Below are positions 1-10,092 of a DNA stretch of 64,000 nt, in pieces. The DNA lies in assembly GCA_002811645.1 (NCBI GenBank), contig PDIP01000026.1, positions 101,695 through 165,694 of the forward strand. Direction: 5' to 3'. Position 1 is the first letter of the stretch. Every line of letters begins with the position of its first letter. The position numbers were made by a program, and so were the translations under genes. The DNA comes from Corallochytrium limacisporum (taxonomy: Eukaryota > Opisthokonta). The notes under the pieces were generated by a model. It worked only from the letters and a program-made list of their open reading frames with translations. It ran no database searches and was not told where the DNA came from.

Positions 1-1197
1 GGGGGGGACATTGAAGAGGAATCCCGTCTCGCCTCGCTTGTGCCCGTCCGGACGGGTAGCCAAAACCGAGAATTTTATGCTTCTGCCGGGGTATGAAAGG
101 GGAGATTGTGGGTGTCAAATTCCTTTTTTTTTTCCTCGTCTTTTTCCTTTATTTTAAAAGAAACCAATCTGGAAACCCACGTAACTTCCACATTCCACCC
201 CAGACTCTTTGTTTCATTGTAACCATTCATCGGTGCAAGGGAAAGGAGGGGAGGACGTAGTTCGGACTAAAGCGATCCTTAAGATGAATTCCGCATAATC
301 TTGGCACAGAAAATGAAACGAAGTGGCTGGCTGGACGTAGCAGGCGCGCACTGAACGGTTATTCTACTGCCACCAACGTCTCACACGAGGAGACACGCAT
401 GGTGGTGCATACTCCGTAGAAAGGAAAGTGACGAGCAAGCATGTTGAACAGCCATAAACGGATGCATTCTGTGAAAGCGATAGCTCTCTGGCTTAAACAG
501 ATGCGAGTGCTCTGAGTTACCAACTTCCTATTCATGATGCAAAGGGCCTCTTCCACCTTAGGGGCACAGGATTTCAATGCAAGATCTCCATTGCTAGAGA
601 ACCATGAACAGGAAAATTTGAACCGCAGTCTTCTGGTTCCCGATAAGTATGGATGGTGGGAATACAGCAACAAAGAGGTGGCCGTTTGTCGGACATGAAC
701 GTTAACATCACTTTGTAGGTACTTCGTGTCGAACAGACATCCTACGCACAGGTTTGGCTGCGACATACGCATGCGTGCACGGATACCATACTGTTCACGA
801 CACCACTCCACTCCCCTCAGACATCAAGAGAATTTTATTGCGGAGGAGGACAGTTGTAATTTAGCTATACCCTAATAACATCATTATTTTATTTTAAATC
901 GAGAGTCCATTTTTCGCTTAACTATAGCCCAGGGACTGGTTTATTTTTTTTGCGTGTGGTCCCTGAACGCACCTTTGCTTTGGCGCGCGGCTCCGTGTAG
1001 GGCGATGGGACTGGTCACGAGTTCTCAGCAAAGCTAAGCCGGGGTCACTAATTTGCGCGCAAGTTTGCAGGTCCTAAACTCGGTGATATCTGCACAAACA
1101 TGGATGAAGTTTCAATCAGTGTTACAAACCGCGCGATGACATTAGTCTATGAGTAGTATGTAATCAGCCTGTCTGATTGGAACAGAGGTGCTCAATC
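1..1197. other. Intergenic spacer left of the Aladin gene
   Basis: No recognisable gene. The spacer opens with seven G and contains a 14-bp perfect palindrome, CCCGTCCGGACGGG, at 43-56. A minus-strand frame is open from 811 to 359 but begins at GTG; its first ATG is at 772 (137 codons). Its cysteine- and arginine-rich translation resembles no family I know, so I do not call it a gene. The right part should hold the Aladin promoter. T-rich and A-rich tracts occur near 125-165 and 880-950. Confidence 0.5.
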
Positions 1198-2853
1198 ATG
1201 GTTGCACCATCCCAAGAGGCTTCGTGGCCGACCACGGTCAATTGGCCATGTTACGAATATGGCGGGCAACTGCGGGACCATCACAAAGGTGTTCCGTCAC
1301 AGTCCGCACTGACATCAATCAGGCTTGATGGTACTCTTAAGCGGCAGACACTTCAGCTCAAATGCCACCAGGAGGGCTGCTCCGACCTGCCAGACACTGT
1401 GTCCAAAGGTATCTTCAAAGGCAAGGGACTGCATCGATTTGACGACTCCTTATTGGCACAAGGACAAGGAAGTCGAAAACGAAGAAGGGTACATGACCAG
1501 GGCAATGGTCTAGCTGCTGTATTGGCGGATCTTCCAATCTTGCGAGGGCCATCCATCTCAAAAGAGAATTTTCTGGCGCAGTTGAAGTCCTCAAACAAGC
1601 TCAGTTCCTTTGATCCAAAGTGTGTTCGCTGTATTTCCTGGCATCCTAATGATGCTAACTTGCTTGCTGTTGCTTTTGCTGATGACTCGGTGTGGATTTA
1701 TGACTGGCGGAGTGAGCAACATGTGCGTTCCCAAAGTGAAGATGGTGTAGATGAAGAGTACCATACACTGGGTGGCCCCAGTGCTCGGCCATTGCGGGAT
1801 GTGCGTCAGAGCAATATCATCTCCTTAGCATGGCGCCCGACTTCACGGTCGATCTTGGCAGTGGGTTGTCCAGCAGGCGTTATTCTTTGGCGAGGTATCG
1901 CCACCAGCCGTACTCAGGCACGATTGCTCAACCAGGACGATTTTGTCTTCGATGGAGACAAGAGTTCATTGGGATCCAAGCTCATCAACTTGATCTCCGG
2001 ATCGTCCGCAGGGTCCGCTATTGCAACGACAGATCTTGATGGTGCGTGTGTGACATCACTATCCTGGAGCCCGGACGGCCGCCTGCTCGCTGGTGCGTCT
2101 CCCTTGGACACATCGATCCACGTTTGGAATCTGTCCTTGAGTACGGTGACCGGGCTGCGGTGTGCAGGAATCACACACGGGTTTTCTCAAGTGCTCTTCA
2201 CCCAGGATGGAACCTACCTGTGGGCCACGGGCAGTGAAGGTGATGCGGCGTCCTGGCCCACAGCGACCTGGGACGTTGTTCGATGGAACACTCATGGGAT
2301 GCGTATCACCTCAATCGCAGGTGTTGAAGGCACTTCGTCTGTAATTGTTACGTACGAAAAAGAGAGCTATGTATACCTTCTGGGCACGGATGTACCTCAG
2401 GCAGGAACAAGGTGCGACTTGCTTATGGATCTGAGCAAGCACATCACGCCCAACGTTGGAGACGGGATTGGTGTCATACCCGTCTCCTTGGCCGTGAACA
2501 ATGCGGGTAACAGATTGGCAGTAATCCTTTCCAGTGGAGGCAGAGAAGATGACTACGCCGTGGCGCTATTCTCGATTAGTGTCACGGATGGGCTGACGCG
2601 GAACATTCAGCTCATTGGGCTAGTTGGTGCTCCTGAGGGTGCCACCGGAGGGCCTCGGCATATTAGCTTCACCGAGACCGGGAAAACCCAACCCAGGGAC
2701 GGCAATGGCGCCGCTCGATCACTGACACCTGGTAAATTCAAGTACGACAGTTTAGACTGCTCAGTGCTGAATGTATTGTGGCCGAGTAAGACTGACGATG
2801 AGCGGGTCAATGAGTGGATGATGCGTGCCGTGCCGTGCTTCTACATGACTTGA
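1198..2853 (+). CDS. AAAS: Aladin-like WD40 nucleoporin
   Basis: WD-repeat protein of 551 aa resembling Aladin, a nucleoporin of the cytoplasmic face of the nuclear pore (ALADIN/AAAS). The frame is open from a TTG at 1177, but the first ATG is at 1198 and is taken as the start. The N-terminal ~140 residues carry a basic KRRR stretch. WD40 blades follow: RCISWHPNDANLLAVAFADD with VWIYDW, then ISLAWRPTSRSILAVGCPAG with ILWRG, then SLSWSPDGRLLAGASPLD with IHVWNLS. The order and wording of these blades match Aladin better than generic WD proteins. The gene converges on SmD3 with a 75-bp gap. Known role: nuclear-pore anchoring and import. No intron is visible. Another WD40 scaffold is the main alternative. 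Confidence 0.8.
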   Translation: MVAPSQEASWPTTVNWPCYEYGGQLRDHHKGVPSQSALTSIRLDGTLKRQTLQLKCHQEGCSDLPDTVSKGIFKGKGLHRFDDSLLAQGQGSRKRRRVHDQGNGLAAVLADLPILRGPSISKENFLAQLKSSNKLSSFDPKCVRCISWHPNDANLLAVAFADDSVWIYDWRSEQHVRSQSEDGVDEEYHTLGGPSARPLRDVRQSNIISLAWRPTSRSILAVGCPAGVILWRGIATSRTQARLLNQDDFVFDGDKSSLGSKLINLISGSSAGSAIATTDLDGACVTSLSWSPDGRLLAGASPLDTSIHVWNLSLSTVTGLRCAGITHGFSQVLFTQDGTYLWATGSEGDAASWPTATWDVVRWNTHGMRITSIAGVEGTSSVIVTYEKESYVYLLGTDVPQAGTRCDLLMDLSKHITPNVGDGIGVIPVSLAVNNAGNRLAVILSSGGREDDYAVALFSISVTDGLTRNIQLIGLVGAPEGATGGPRHISFTETGKTQPRDGNGAARSLTPGKFKYDSLDCSVLNVLWPSKTDDERVNEWMMRAVPCFYMT

Positions 2854-2928
2854 CCTGATCCCTGTCCTAATATGTACTACTAGTAGCATGTATTCATTAC
2901 ATTCTTTAAAATCATTATTCCTTTTAGC

Positions 2929-3270
2929 CTATCGACGACGGTCTACAGGTGCTTGTGCCTTAATTGTCTTCGTTGGCTTTCTGGCTTCCTGACGTTGCTT
3001 CTGCTGAAAAATGGGGGCGTTTTGCAGCATATCCGGCAGAATGAAGAATCTAATCTTGGATCCCCGAATATACACATGCTGTAAGTCCTCCACCTTCCCA
3101 TCTCTGTGTGTTCGAGTGACATTTACAAGTTGGCAATTCATGTTATCTTCTGCAGACTCCAGTCTTCCCCTATATACTTCCCCTGTGGTTGTCTCCAGTG
3201 TTACCGTGTGGCCGATTGCTTCACTGAGCAGCTTAATGGGAACTCCGATGGCAATTTTGCTTCCCCCCAT
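2929..3270 (-). CDS. SNRPD3: Small nuclear ribonucleoprotein Sm D3
   Basis: Sm-fold protein of 113 aa, one of the seven core Sm proteins that ring the U1, U2, U4 and U5 snRNAs. The Sm1 motif reads [20 protein letters not shown] and is followed by AEDNMNCQ; the Sm2 motif is [17 protein letters not shown]. These are near-diagnostic of SmD3. The open frame reaches a GTG at 3288, but the ATG at 3270 gives [11 protein letters not shown], close to the usual short N-terminus, so I use it. The C-terminal tail is basic and Gln-rich but lacks the RG dipeptides that are dimethylated in animal SmD3. It shares a 408-bp divergent spacer with the USP gene. Confidence 0.95.
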   Translation of the reverse strand: MGGSKIAIGVPIKLLSEAIGHTVTLETTTGEVYRGRLESAEDNMNCQLVNVTRTHRDGKVEDLQHVYIRGSKIRFFILPDMLQNAPIFQQKQRQEARKPTKTIKAQAPVDRRR

Positions 3271-3678
3271 TGTAAGTTTCGTGGACACCTACAAGACAAT
3301 AATTAAATATATTACTTAATTATAAAGAACTCATTTTTCCTTAGATCTCGAGTAAAGTATGTTGCTTCAAATATCCATTCACCGGCAGAGAAGCCCACAT
3401 GGAAAGCCGGATCGGCCGAGTTGTCCACTTGTCCGGGCTGGCCTACACTGCCCCCCCCCCCGGGGGGGGGCGGCGCGAAAAGTACAAAACTGGATAGTGT
3501 GCTCAGTAAGAGCCTCTGCAGCCCCTGGGGGAGACCCGGACGGGGGCAGCTACTATTTGGATCGCATCATTACTACGTTAAACCACGACAATGCGTTCAC
3601 AAGGAGCCACACAGAAACACTTGAAAATCACAATGCTGGTCACATATAGGTTAATATAATAGAGCAACAAGCGGCAAA
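3271..3678. promoter_or_regulatory. Divergent promoter region SmD3 / USP
   Basis: 408-bp spacer between two divergent starts, so it should hold both promoters. AT-rich sequence flanks the SmD3 start and a TA-rich stretch lies about 25-35 bp before the USP ATG. The middle is GC-rich and carries an 11-C/9-G block. The open frames in this spacer have no recognisable content. Confidence 0.55.
3451..3470. repeat. C11-G9 palindromic homopolymer block
   Basis: Eleven C directly followed by nine G, then CGGCGCG, inside the SmD3/USP divergent spacer. The block is self-complementary over at least 18 bp. The exact run lengths may be affected by sequencing. Confidence 0.9.
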
Positions 3679-5562
3679 ATGCCAATTGATCCTACTCATT
3701 GGAACGCGCTGGTCACGCGATCAAGCCTGGTACACAAGTCCGTGGGGAAAGAGAATGAGATGGCCATTCCAACAGCAGGGGGAAAGAGAGCTGGTCGAAA
3801 GAAAAGCAAAAGATCGGCGTTGAACACCAAGCCTGACAATGAGATAACGCAAACAGAAACAGACAAGGAGAGAACAGTGTCCACAAAGCGACAGTCATAC
3901 ACTGCAAGTAAAGAAAGCAAGAAGCAAACGGAAAGTGAGGAAGATGGAGAACACACAAACCATTCCGAAACAGATAAAAAGACCCAGCAGAACACACTGA
4001 GCAACATGTTTTCACACCTGTGGAAGACGACCCCAAAAACATTACCTGCTACAGGCAATGACAGACCACATTGTACGAATTCGGGGGAAGATTACATTGA
4101 TGACAAACCCTTAACGAATGTCCGAGCTCTTGACTCGAACTTTTTGCGCACGAAAGGGAAGGACGATGGGGCAGAATCGAATCACTCGGTCCAGATGAAG
4201 AATTCTGACCCTGCGCTGCCAAAGACAGGTATTCACCCAATAGCGGGACACGACAACACGGAGGAATCAGACTCGACTGGATCGAGTCCAACGCGAAAGA
4301 AGCGCAGAACGAAGCCGAAAGAGTCTCCAGCATCAGCAGCGAGAAGGAAAGCGATGGAAGTAGAAGAAGAGGCAGACCGGAAAAAGAAAGCAAAAGCTGC
4401 CGCACTTGGCAACCTCATGGCAGGTTTCCAGAGGAATGCGAAAAGACAAGAACTTGTAGAGGCGGAGGCGGAAAGCGATAATGTACTTACAGGTCTCAGG
4501 AACATGGGACATACCTGCTTCGTGAACAGCGTGCTACAAGTGCTCAGGATGTCAAAGCTATTCCGAGAAGCCGTTGAAGTACAAGTTTCAAAGTGCGGGA
4601 ATCCCGCTCCATCCTTGCTATTGAGTTTGCAGCGATTAATGCGGGACATGGACGCAATGGACTCACTTGGGGTTGAAGGCAAGCGACCGTCCTCTCTAAG
4701 TCCTGAAGAATTTCTGCAGGTTTTCCGTGCGCAGACAGGGGATCTCTTTCCAGCATTCATCCAACACGATGCGCATGAATTCTTCTCTGTGCTACTCAAT
4801 AACTTAGATCCCGAGAAAAGTACTCGGAACGAGGTCGTGGAAGTTGTTCGGTCAAAGGCTGTGGAAGGGGATGACGGAGTACTTGGTATATTTTCGGGTG
4901 TCTTGAAACATATCACTCAATGCAGTGAATGTGAGACTCCGCGCGCACAGTTCGAAGCCTTCATGGAACTTCCGTTTCGCCTGAAGTCCGCTAGCTCGGC
5001 CCAGAGTCCAGGCACCTCTCCTGTGCGGAAAACGTGTGCCAGAACTCCCAGCACAAAGCTGGCCATAGGTGCGTTGAAGCTACCCACAAGACTACGAGGA
5101 CAGAACAAACTGGAGTGCGATACGTGTCGCTGTGTTCAGGAAGCCAGGCGTTTCACGCGCGTCGAAAAGCTACCCCCAGTTGTTGTTTTCCATGTGCAAA
5201 GATTTGAGTATGATACCATGATGCGCCAACGAAAGATTGCACAGTCGATTGTGGTTGACGACAATATTAGCTTTGGCACGGCTGGTACGGATCACTGTGT
5301 ACGTAGGAAAGCAGTCTACCGGCTCCACGGTGCCATTTTCCACAGTGGCGAGACAACCACGTCCGGGCATTACACGTCTGCTGTGCGCATCACTGATCCG
5401 GAGATAATTCAAAGAGTAAATTCCTTGGACGTCACACGGTCCACACAAACTGAGGACGACCTGTGGATTCACTTCGACGATTCAAAGACGAGACTCTTGA
5501 GCTCTGCTAATGATGAACTTGGCCGAAAGAGCTATCTTCTTGTTTACCACGCTGAAGGATGA
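3679..5562 (+). CDS. Ubiquitin-specific protease (USP/UBP family)
   Basis: Cysteine deubiquitinase of 627 aa. Residues 1-270 are hydrophilic, charged and probably disordered, with many Lys/Arg and Ser/Thr stretches. The catalytic domain begins at TGLRNMGHTCFVNSVLQ, the Cys box, with the nucleophile at about Cys280. Two zinc-knuckle pairs follow (CSEC, CDTC). The His box is SGHYTSAV with His564, and FDDS near residues 599-602 supplies the acidic residue. The triad is therefore intact. No ZnF-UBP, UBL or DUSP domain is seen. The composition resembles the compact USP36/42 or Ubp-type nuclear enzymes, but the subfamily cannot be fixed by eye. The basic N-terminus suggests nuclear location (inference). 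It converges on BDP1 with a 168-bp gap. Confidence 0.9.
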   Translation: MPIDPTHWNALVTRSSLVHKSVGKENEMAIPTAGGKRAGRKKSKRSALNTKPDNEITQTETDKERTVSTKRQSYTASKESKKQTESEEDGEHTNHSETDKKTQQNTLSNMFSHLWKTTPKTLPATGNDRPHCTNSGEDYIDDKPLTNVRALDSNFLRTKGKDDGAESNHSVQMKNSDPALPKTGIHPIAGHDNTEESDSTGSSPTRKKRRTKPKESPASAARRKAMEVEEEADRKKKAKAAALGNLMAGFQRNAKRQELVEAEAESDNVLTGLRNMGHTCFVNSVLQVLRMSKLFREAVEVQVSKCGNPAPSLLLSLQRLMRDMDAMDSLGVEGKRPSSLSPEEFLQVFRAQTGDLFPAFIQHDAHEFFSVLLNNLDPEKSTRNEVVEVVRSKAVEGDDGVLGIFSGVLKHITQCSECETPRAQFEAFMELPFRLKSASSAQSPGTSPVRKTCARTPSTKLAIGALKLPTRLRGQNKLECDTCRCVQEARRFTRVEKLPPVVVFHVQRFEYDTMMRQRKIAQSIVVDDNISFGTAGTDHCVRRKAVYRLHGAIFHSGETTTSGHYTSAVRITDPEIIQRVNSLDVTRSTQTEDDLWIHFDDSKTRLLSSANDELGRKSYLLVYHAEG

Positions 5563-5730
5563 AGAAATTAGCCAGGGAACAATGACATTCCCAACTCCTT
5601 ATTCTGGTACACTTCTTTGAGATTATATTATAGAGGACACCTTTGCTATCCTTATGATTAGTCCATGAACGATCATAACTATTGATGGTGGCATGCCACA
5701 CCCGCATATGCAACATGGGCCGTTGTGTAC

Positions 5731-7320
5731 CTAAGCAGTATCTTCGTGCACAAGGAGGTCCGTGTAGCCAGACGTAGTGAGGGGTTTGCGCATCTTCAGT
5801 GCTTCTTCAACTTTGTCCCGATTGTACTTTTCTTCACGTATGAACTTTGCCTTGATTTGCTTACGATTGCGCTTGGGCATAATACGTTGGATCAGGCTGA
5901 AATCTGTGCCACACGTTGACAAACCATAGTAGAAGAGATCCGTCTCCTCCTTACTCCATTTGTCAACCGTTGCACGATTGGCAAAGGACCAATAAGTCAC
6001 ATGATTTCCGTACTCCTGGACCACCCGACGTGTCAGTGCTTCTCGCTCGCGCTCCCGAAGCTCACTAGCGTTCACACTTAGGGATTGTGGATCCAGAACA
6101 ATGTCTCCCGTCTCGCTGACCCGTACCTGGGGCGCGAAAATAGAGGATCCACTTCGTCCAGCAGTCGCTTTGTCGGCCGGAACATCATTCCGGGGCGAGT
6201 CCACAGGGCTCTCCACAGGAGCAGGTGACCCGACCGCCGATGTTTGCGGTGATTCCAATTCACCCCCACTCTCCCGGGTTGCGGTGACACTGCTAATTTC
6301 TGAAGATGCCATCCTTGCCGCGCGACGTCGCTGGCGAGTCAGCAAACGCTTTTCCACTACGTCCTGCATGGGTCGGGTTTTGGGATTAAAGATGATGTAG
6401 TCCTTCATCAGATGCGGACCCTTGCGATTTCGAATTGCCTTAAGTAGATTTTTCTTCTTTTCGCGATAATTGGACAAAGGCACCGCATCCCTGTGAAGGC
6501 CAGGTACCGGCACTAGTGCCATTCCGTCGCTTGCGTGCTCTGCATCCTCTGATTCATCTGCCGGTCTCGCACCTTCTGCTTCATCACCTGGCGACGCAGA
6601 ATTTTTTCTTTTACCTAGAGAGGATGTCAAGGATCGTGACGGTAGATGACCTTCCTTCAGCATGGGAGTAGATGATGGTGCGGAGCGGTCAAAGGTGACG
6701 TACTCATTGTCACCGAAAGCTACCGTTTTCGCCTGCCGCCCAGTAGCATCCTTGGGTGCAAACGACGACTTGCCCTTTCGAATGCTCGACTGTGGTGTGG
6801 AAATGGTCGACGGTGCTGCTTCCTTTTCTGATTGAGAAGCCGGTCTTGGTGTAGAGCTAGCACTAAGAATTCGCGGCGGGCGCATTCGGTGACTCCGTGG
6901 TGTACTGATCGGTGTTCCTTGTTGTGATGTCGTGGGCGTTGGCAGCGATTGACCTGCACTTGTGTCCAATGCTGTGGCTTGCGTTGCCTCTGTGTCGTCG
7001 TTGGCTGACGCATCCTGGTTGCCCGCTGATAACACAGGGGCCGCCTCCTGGGTTGTCGCACTGGACGACGGTCTGCGCGGCCTATCTCGGCGAATATTGG
7101 GTCCAAATCTGCGCTTGCCGGAAACTGTAGCCGCAGCTGCTGCTGTTTCTTCATTTTCTAATTTTGCTTTTACCACTGGTGACGGCCGTCCGCGAGCTCT
7201 GCTCACACGAGGTCCCGGTTTTCGTCTCACTTCCGCAGCGTCCTGAGACTCTTCCTTTACCGTATCCTTGTCTTTATCCTGGTCTCTTGCAGAAGATCGG
7301 CGTGTGCGCGTTACTGCCAT
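5731..7320 (-). CDS. BDP1: TFIIIB subunit B'' (Bdp1), SANT domain
   Basis: 529-aa protein with a C-terminal extended SANT/Myb domain at roughly residues 450-510. Key segments are KWSKEETDLFYYGLSTCGTD, FSLIQRIMPKRNRKQIKAKF and IREEKYNRDKVEEAL. This is the Bdp1 signature; Bdp1 joins TBP and Brf1 in TFIIIB to recruit RNA polymerase III. The first ~300 residues are Ser/Pro/Thr-rich, basic and low in complexity, as in other Bdp1 proteins. Length is similar to the yeast protein and far shorter than the vertebrate one. It lies tandem and downstream of NSF on the minus strand, with a 549-bp spacer. Confidence 0.9.
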   Translation of the reverse strand: MAVTRTRRSSARDQDKDKDTVKEESQDAAEVRRKPGPRVSRARGRPSPVVKAKLENEETAAAAATVSGKRRFGPNIRRDRPRRPSSSATTQEAAPVLSAGNQDASANDDTEATQATALDTSAGQSLPTPTTSQQGTPISTPRSHRMRPPRILSASSTPRPASQSEKEAAPSTISTPQSSIRKGKSSFAPKDATGRQAKTVAFGDNEYVTFDRSAPSSTPMLKEGHLPSRSLTSSLGKRKNSASPGDEAEGARPADESEDAEHASDGMALVPVPGLHRDAVPLSNYREKKKNLLKAIRNRKGPHLMKDYIIFNPKTRPMQDVVEKRLLTRQRRRAARMASSEISSVTATRESGGELESPQTSAVGSPAPVESPVDSPRNDVPADKATAGRSGSSIFAPQVRVSETGDIVLDPQSLSVNASELREREREALTRRVVQEYGNHVTYWSFANRATVDKWSKEETDLFYYGLSTCGTDFSLIQRIMPKRNRKQIKAKFIREEKYNRDKVEEALKMRKPLTTSGYTDLLVHEDTA

Positions 7321-7869
7321 GATTATATGATTAAATTATACAATACGGAAATTGTTTACATTTTGCTCGCTTCGATATTCTGTTCGTGGGTTAGTCTGTC
7401 AGTATTCTTTCTCCCTAACTTCCGTGCAACACTCTGTGCTTGGCATGAAGCCTTTAAATTTCATGTTCCCGGTCAAGTACTAGACCTTAGGATTGTCACC
7501 TTAACATATTTCAAATATCTTGGACTCTCTTGAAAAGAAAGTTGGCACGACTCGTTCGCCTTCACCGGCCATCCACCGCTATGGCCCACGAAACGCAGGT
7601 CCCACGGAGACAGCGCGCAGTCCACTCTTCCTTTTGGCGGGTCTCTCGCGGCTCAGTACTTTCACAACGGGTCCCCAGGCAAACGAGGGGGGATCGGTGG
7701 TGGTATGCCCACCAAAGGGAAGTGGAGGGGAAGGGGGGAGCGGGAATTCGCTGAGTCGTAAAATATTTCGTTGGAGCGCTTTCGTATGTAAACGAATTCT
7801 TGCAATTCGCGCAGGTGAGATATATTTCTATTGGGGGCGGGGGATGTTTTATGCGCGGGTCGGGTCGAT
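7321..7869. promoter_or_regulatory. Spacer upstream of BDP1 with a G-quadruplex motif
   Basis: 549 bp between the BDP1 start and the NSF stop, both minus-strand. It should hold the NSF 3' end and the BDP1 promoter. On the plus strand four G-runs (7717-7719, 7727-7730, 7733-7738, 7742-7744) separated by 7, 2 and 3 nt meet the usual G3+N1-7 quadruplex rule. No gene is recognised. Confidence 0.5.
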
Positions 7870-10092
7870 TCAGGCCACAAATCCACCCGAGATCGCATCG
7901 ACGAATCGTTCGACCTTGTTGTAGTCGTCTTGACGGGCCTTCTCGGCGGCCATGATGATACTCTTGACACCAACCCAGATGTGTCCTTCAATGCGTCCTT
8001 TGATCTGTTGAGTTTCTGCTGGAGCAAAAGTGTTCATAAGCGTCAACGCCTTCTCCAGTTCGTCACTGTTGGAGATGTTGGGAACGTGAATTTCAGAGTC
8101 GAAGCATTCGTTGATGCCAAGCTCTTTCATAACGGCCTTCTTGGACGTGGTTCCCACCACCACCAGTTTCCGTCCCTTTGGCGGCGTCTTGCGCAGGAGG
8201 GTCATAAGTGTCTGCAAGATGCCGTTTGAGAAGCGTGGTCCAATCTGTACATACTCCAACAGACGTTCAATGTCATCGACAATAATGCAACTCATCTGTG
8301 ACTTGTAGGCATCGTCAAAAATCTTGGTGATCGTTTGAATCTTACCAGCCTCGCTAAATCCGACCAATTTGGCGGGTGAGATGACTTTGACGTAAGGGAA
8401 GTCGCTCAGCTGACCAAGTCGGGCTGCCAGGGCGGTCTTGCCAGACGCGGTGGGACCGTGCAGAAGAACAGACACCAACGGAGTCTTGTCACTGTTACGA
8501 GCCTGATTCATAATGAGCTTACCGTCTTCCAGGATCTGGTCGATAGCAGGCGTCCAGGACAAAATATCGTTGAGGATATAGGTTTGCAGTTCCTCATCTT
8601 CGGCACCGTAGGCCGGCTTCACTTCATCCAGAGCGCCCAGGAAGTCATTGCGAGTAATCTTGACCGCGCTGATGTCCACGCCTACAGATGGGTTGTAGCT
8701 ATTCGCTTTGACATGGCGATTGAATGCAAAACTGGTTGCTGATTTGACAAGACCCTCAATTTCAGCACCGCTGAAGTTCTTTGTTAGTCCAGCGAGCTCA
8801 TCAATGTCAACATCGCCATCCAAAACATCGTTCTGTCGCATTTTCGAAGTGTGGATCTTCAAAATCTGTATGCGACCTTTCTCATCCGGCAGAGAAATCT
8901 CCATCTGCACTTCCAGACGACCTGGGCGAATCAAGGCCTCATCAATCATATCCTTACGGTTTGTCATACCAATGACCAGAATGTTGTTCAGGGCCTCCAC
9001 ACCGTCAATCTTGGACAGCAGTTGGTTCACCACCGTATCGTGCACACCGCTTCCGTCACGCACACTACCACGAGCTTTGCAGATGGCATCGATCTCGTCG
9101 AAGATGATAATGTGCAATGATGAGTGATCGCCTTTAGCCTTGTACTCCGTTTCAGCATCCACAAATAAATTGCGAATATTCTCTTCGGCTTGACCAACGT
9201 ACTTGGACAGAATTTCTGGGCCGTTCACAATCTTGGGTTCGTTCGCCTGCAACATTTTTCCGATCTGACGGGCCATCAGAGTCTTACCCGTACCTGGAGG
9301 GCCGAAAAGAAGGATACCTTTGACGTGCTGCACGCCCAACTTCTCCACAACTTCAACGGGGAAGATACGGGACGCGAAGGCACGGCGGAAAATGGCACTA
9401 AACTCGTTGTCCAGACCACCAATGCCCATTTTTTCAAAGTTCCACTCCGGGTTAATTACCTGTGCCCGCTGGCCCACCAGATTGATTAATGCCTTCTCTC
9501 CTGATGTAACATTGATGGTTGACTGTTCGGTGAGGATGCCCATCCGGGGGAACCCTCGTGCCTGCGGATCACCGCTGCTGTCGATGTTCGGCGAGCCGCT
9601 GAGCAAGTCATCTGCGCTAACCGTGTCAATTCTCTGGACGACAAACTTCAGATTATGACCTTGCACATCTGCCACAAACACTTCGCCAACAGAAAATGCG
9701 TGAGAATGAAAGTTGCGGGTGATCAGGGTGGCAATGTCCTTGCTCATAAACTTATGGTTTGTTGCCTTAGCCTTGGTGACAAAGTCTACTTCTACACTCA
9801 TGGAGTGGGCGTAGAGAGGCGCATTTACAGAATTGGGATCGAAAGCTGAGACTGTCAACTGCTCACCTAGACTAACTTCTACCCACTTGCGCTGTTGACC
9901 ATTGAAAGCCAGCTGGTTTGGCTGTACCTGTTCAGAGCTGCCATAGTTCAACACGAAGCTGCCCGCATTGGTGGCAATACTAACGTACCGTACCTTATCT
10001 GAGAATGTTCCCGGACCCGAAAAAATTTGATGGGTCAATGCCATCGTCTCGTTGGCAGATTTTGCCACCGAGAGCAATTTTGTTTCCGCCAT
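7870..10092 (-). CDS. NSF: N-ethylmaleimide-sensitive factor (NSF/Sec18) ATPase
   Basis: Double AAA+ ATPase of 740 aa that disassembles SNARE complexes after membrane fusion, with SNAP adaptors. The frame opens at a TTG (10128), but the ATG at 10092 gives MAETKLLSVAKS and the length typical of the family. The N domain covers ~1-200. The D1 Walker A is GPPGTGKT (~264-271) with Walker B IIIFDEIDAI, and the second-region motifs MTNRKDMIDEALIRPGRLE are present. The D2 Walker A is GPTASGKT (~546-553) with IIVDDIERLL, where DD replaces the usual DE, as expected for the structural, slowly hydrolysing D2 ring of NSF. It is divergent from SNW1 across an 858-bp spacer. Confidence 0.97.
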   Translation of the reverse strand: MAETKLLSVAKSANETMALTHQIFSGPGTFSDKVRYVSIATNAGSFVLNYGSSEQVQPNQLAFNGQQRKWVEVSLGEQLTVSAFDPNSVNAPLYAHSMSVEVDFVTKAKATNHKFMSKDIATLITRNFHSHAFSVGEVFVADVQGHNLKFVVQRIDTVSADDLLSGSPNIDSSGDPQARGFPRMGILTEQSTINVTSGEKALINLVGQRAQVINPEWNFEKMGIGGLDNEFSAIFRRAFASRIFPVEVVEKLGVQHVKGILLFGPPGTGKTLMARQIGKMLQANEPKIVNGPEILSKYVGQAEENIRNLFVDAETEYKAKGDHSSLHIIIFDEIDAICKARGSVRDGSGVHDTVVNQLLSKIDGVEALNNILVIGMTNRKDMIDEALIRPGRLEVQMEISLPDEKGRIQILKIHTSKMRQNDVLDGDVDIDELAGLTKNFSGAEIEGLVKSATSFAFNRHVKANSYNPSVGVDISAVKITRNDFLGALDEVKPAYGAEDEELQTYILNDILSWTPAIDQILEDGKLIMNQARNSDKTPLVSVLLHGPTASGKTALAARLGQLSDFPYVKVISPAKLVGFSEAGKIQTITKIFDDAYKSQMSCIIVDDIERLLEYVQIGPRFSNGILQTLMTLLRKTPPKGRKLVVVGTTSKKAVMKELGINECFDSEIHVPNISNSDELEKALTLMNTFAPAETQQIKGRIEGHIWVGVKSIIMAAEKARQDDYNKVERFVDAISGGFVA

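Noticed and set aside
359-811. 150-codon minus-strand frame
   Set aside because: It starts at GTG, and the translation is Cys/Arg-rich without any family pattern. It remains possible but unsupported.
3359-3649. Overlapping plus-strand frames between SmD3 and USP
   Set aside because: They read through the C11G9 block and change with its length; no family content and the spacer is a divergent promoter.
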